A stretch of DNA of 64,000 nt from Glycine soja (taxonomy: Eukaryota > Streptophyta > Magnoliopsida > Fabales > Fabaceae): contig NC_041016.1 of the NCBI RefSeq assembly GCF_004193775.1, positions 10,627,395-10,691,394 of the forward strand, written 5' to 3'. The notes under the pieces were generated by a model. It saw only the letters and a list, made by a program, of their open reading frames with translations, ran no database searches and was not told where the DNA came from. How positions within the stretch are numbered: the stretch's first letter is position 1; every line of letters starts with the position of its first letter. The translations under genes were made by a program, and so were the position numbers. This document shows positions 61,580 through 64,000 of this stretch, piece by piece.

Positions 61580-62845
61580 ATGGATCTAAACTCTGACTTT
61601 GATACAATTTAGAAACAAATTGTTGATGAAACACTTAGAGACAACACTAAAGAACAAATCATGAGGTACTTATGCAAGGTGTGACTACAAGTAGAGAATA
61701 AAAGTCGATCAAGACGCCATATAAATTGTGATTGTGAAGGCGGACATAGTCGCTCGTTGAATGAATACTTCTTTGAAAATTCTGTATACACAAAGAGGTA
61801 GTTTCGATGAAGGTTTTGGATGCAGAAGCAATTGTTCATTCAAATTATAGTCGCTATCAATAATCATGATCTGTATTTTCAAATGAGATTTGATGCAACT
61901 AGTAGAAAAAGATTTTTCACCATTACAGAAGTGTACTACAACAATTCATATATTAGCATACAGATCACTTGTCGATAGTGTCAATGAGTATGTTAGAATT
62001 ACCGAATGCACTGGAATTCAATGCTTAGAAGCTTTTGTAAGGGATGTGAACGAGATATTGTGGGATATATACTTGGGAAGGCCAAACAATAACGACATCA
62101 ATCGTCTACTACAAATTAGAGAGACATATGGGTTGACAGGTATGTTTGATTCTATTGATTGCATGCATCGGAAATTGAAAAATTGTCTAGTTGCATTACA
62201 AGGTCAATATTGTAGAAGTGATCATTGCAAACCCATAGTAATACTTGAAGGCGTCCCGTAACAAGACTTGTGGATTTGACATGCATTATTATGGAGTTGT
62301 GGATTCAAATGATGACATTAATGTGTTAAACCAATCATTTGTGTTTAATGACATTTTGGAAGGTTGAGCTCTCTAGTGCAATTTACAATTAATGTAACCC
62401 CATATAATATGAGATACTATATTGTAGATGACGTTTATCCTGATTTGGATACTTTGGTGAAGACCATTCCCATGTCACAAGGAGAGAAAAAAATTTATTC
62501 ACAAAATGTCAAGAAAGGATGTGAAGAGAATATTTGGTGTGCTAAAATCTCAATTTACAGTTATATGTTGTCCATCGCATAATTGACACATCGATATATA
62601 AAAAATATTATATTGACATGCATTGTATTGTGTAACATGATTGTTGAATACAAATGAGATACATACAATGATAATATTGATGCTGATTATGATCAAATAA
62701 ATGAGGAGATTTCAAATGTTGATGTATCTTGTAGTGCTCTTCGCAACTTTTCTATATACCTTCAAACAAGACACTATATGCATACAAGAGAAATTCATCA
62801 ACAACTTCAAATAAATTTTGTGGAGCATATTTGGACGTTTCAGTG
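61580..62845 (+). pseudogene. PIF/Harbinger DDE transposase (HARBI1/ALP1-like) remnant
   Basis: Starts MDLNSDFDTI-stop. Recognisable blocks: SRSLNEYFFEN, NHDLYFQMRFDA, FSPLQKCTTTIHILAYRS (61,917-61,970), YLGRPNNNDINRLLQIRE and the first catalytic Asp in FDSIDCMHRKLKNC (Asp at 62,157-62,159). Next come HCKPIVILEGV and the second Asp region, SNDDINVLNQSFVFNDILEG (about 62,310-62,365). QFTINVTPYNMRYYIVDDVYPD and IPMSQGEK follow. The final block reads RKDVKRIFGVL where the family has V-E-R-A-F, so the third acidic residue is Lys. Frameshifts and stops separate the blocks. Not functional. Confidence 0.85.
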
Positions 62846-63227
62846 ACAACAATGATGAAATTTAATTTTTCTTGTTGAATGTCAATGTTTTGTATTTTTT
62901 TACTTTTGAATGTGATGTATTTTTCATCGGTTTAATTTTAATTCATAAAAAAATTTTAGTTATTAATATTTTTCTATTTTTAAATTAGTTATTTTATAAT
63001 TAAAATATTTATAATTAGTTACTTAAATTTAATTGAAAATTAATTCATAAAATATATTCTAGTAGAATCCATTGTGTGACCCACAAAAAGTACCTCAAGA
63101 TTTCAAATTGAAATTTACTATTAAAGCAAAAAAGAAGAAAAATCTTGATGCACATATATGACACACAGAATCCACTAAAAAGTGTTTAAAAATCCCAAAA
63201 TAAGATCTATTATTAAAGATACTCTTA

Positions 63228-63672
63228 AAAAAAATTGCCATGTTTAACTATGCTGAACTAGAGCTGATTGGTCCGTAAAAAAGGTGTATTGGATTCAACT
63301 AGTTTGAAAAACACCTTTCATTTGCCCGGATCAAAACAAAAATTTGTTAATATTATAAGAACTAAAAATAATAATTTTAATTTTAGAAGGATAAAAATTA
63401 AAGATTTTTTTTATAAATACCCAAATTAAAACATGCTATTTTATAGAAATAAAAACGTATTTAAGTTTAAAAAAACATATTAAGTTTCATCAAAATTGAC
63501 AAACTTATGATAAGTATAAGAAATTGTAAATAAATGAAAGAATAAAAAAAAAACTTTACAAGATGAGTGGATATATTATTTATTCCAATCAAGTGCACAT
63601 TGGAAGCATACGTTACTAACATGTCCATTAAATTTATCAACCCGATCCGTTCCACCGTCTGGGTTCCCTGTA
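63228..63672. other. Intergenic, AT-rich
   Basis: Probably includes the 3' UTR of the BBE-like gene at the right edge (minus strand). Nothing else seen. Confidence 0.5.
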
Positions 63673-64000
63673 TCACAATTTTAGCGTTGGGATACTCTGT
63701 TCATTTCTGAAATAGTTTCCGGGATCAACCTCAGTTTTAATCTTCGCCAGTCTATAGAAGTTGTCATCGAAGTACTTAAAACCATAAACCTCCCCTTCTT
63801 GGTAGCTATTGTTATCATGGTGATTAATACCAATGTCAAGGTCCCTATAATTCAGAAAAGCCCTCCTTGGATTTTTGGACACAAATGGTGTCATGTAGCT
63901 ATGTAACCTTCTAATTTGTGTTGTAAAGTTCTTCTCTGCAGAACCTCCAGGTTCCTCCCAATTGGCAGAATACTCAATTTTGAACAGATTTCCTGCTCGG
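63673..64000 (-). CDS. Berberine-bridge-enzyme-like oxidoreductase, C-terminal part (copy 4, cut by window edge)
   Basis: The frame is open from the stop at 63,673-63,675 to the window edge, giving the last 108 residues. It begins RAGNLFKIEYSANW, then YMTPFVSKNPRRAFLNYRDL, DIGINHHDNNSYQEGEVYG, and ends VDPGNYFRNEQSIPTLKL. These are the C-terminal BBE domain and the family's usual ending. Where copies 1 and 3 have K-I-Q-Y this copy has K-I-E-Y; the Glu replaces an active-site Gln. The catalytic Tyr of NYRDLD is kept. No frame break in the visible part. It probably encodes a full protein continuing beyond the window. Confidence 0.92.
   Translation of the reverse strand, partial: RAGNLFKIEYSANWEEPGGSAEKNFTTQIRRLHSYMTPFVSKNPRRAFLNYRDLDIGINHHDNNSYQEGEVYGFKYFDDNFYRLAKIKTEVDPGNYFRNEQSIPTLKL

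Larger units (their letters stand above)
57730..63224 (+). mobile_element. Decayed PIF/Harbinger DNA transposon
   Basis: Flanked by the 3-bp duplication TTA (57,727-57,729 and 63,225-63,227), as expected for PIF/Harbinger. TIRs of 23 bp match at 17 positions: left GAACAACTTTAGTGTTAGAT(CTT), right, inverted, GAGTATCTTTAATAATAGAT(CTT). Inside, on the plus strand, are the two genes of the superfamily: a Myb/SANT-like ORF1 (about 60.06-61.13 kb) and a DDE transposase (61.58-62.84 kb), both broken. A solo LTR has inserted at 58,550-59,870; without it the element is about 4.17 kb. The left internal part (58.05-58.50 kb) is strongly purine-rich on the plus strand. Confidence 0.88.

Overview
The window is eukaryotic plant DNA: AT-rich, with spliced genes, long gene-poor stretches and many transposable elements. 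The gene content (berberine-bridge-enzyme-like oxidases, plant fatty acid 2-hydroxylase), the style of the PMD gene and the repeat vocabulary suggest a legume, most likely soybean (Glycine) or a close relative. The species is an inference.

Layout. 1-4.9 kb holds no recognisable gene. At 4,984-6,147 there is a single-exon plant-specific membrane protein. 6.4-15.2 kb is AT-rich with a MITE-like fold-back. At 15.3-15.9 kb (minus) lies a broken replication-protein-A-like fragment, followed at 16.0-18.0 kb by a two-subunit tandem array with (AAT)n tracts. A complete fatty acid 2-hydroxylase gene (FAH type, 237 aa, six coding exons) spans 19.4-23.4 kb. Behind it come a fold-back repeat and a 5'-truncated LINE (24.0-25.5 kb). 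A structurally complete but catalytically dead Ty3/gypsy chromovirus occupies 28,100-33,131 (minus; TSD GCTAG).

From 35.8 kb to the right edge the real genes are berberine-bridge-enzyme-like (BBE-like) FAD oxidoreductases: an intact gene at 35,854-37,485 (minus), a frameshifted copy at 41,764-43,361 (plus), an intact gene at 54,176-55,810 (plus) and the 3' end of another at 63,673 to the window edge (minus). This looks like a local cluster of secreted, bicovalently flavinylated oxidoreductases. The copies differ at residues that family work links to oxygen reactivity and catalysis.

Two DNA transposons sit inside the cluster. A 6.4-kb Mutator-type element (44,524-50,928; about 73-bp TIRs; 9-bp TSD) carries no recognisable transposase. 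It does carry an apparently intact four-exon gene for a plant mobile domain (PMD, MAIN-like) protein of 596 aa, with dense arrays of the palindrome TTCCGGAA near both ends. A decayed PIF/Harbinger element (57,730-63,224; TSD TTA) is itself interrupted by a 1.3-kb solo LTR (58,550-59,870; TSD TCACC). The PMD-bearing element is the most striking object in the window.
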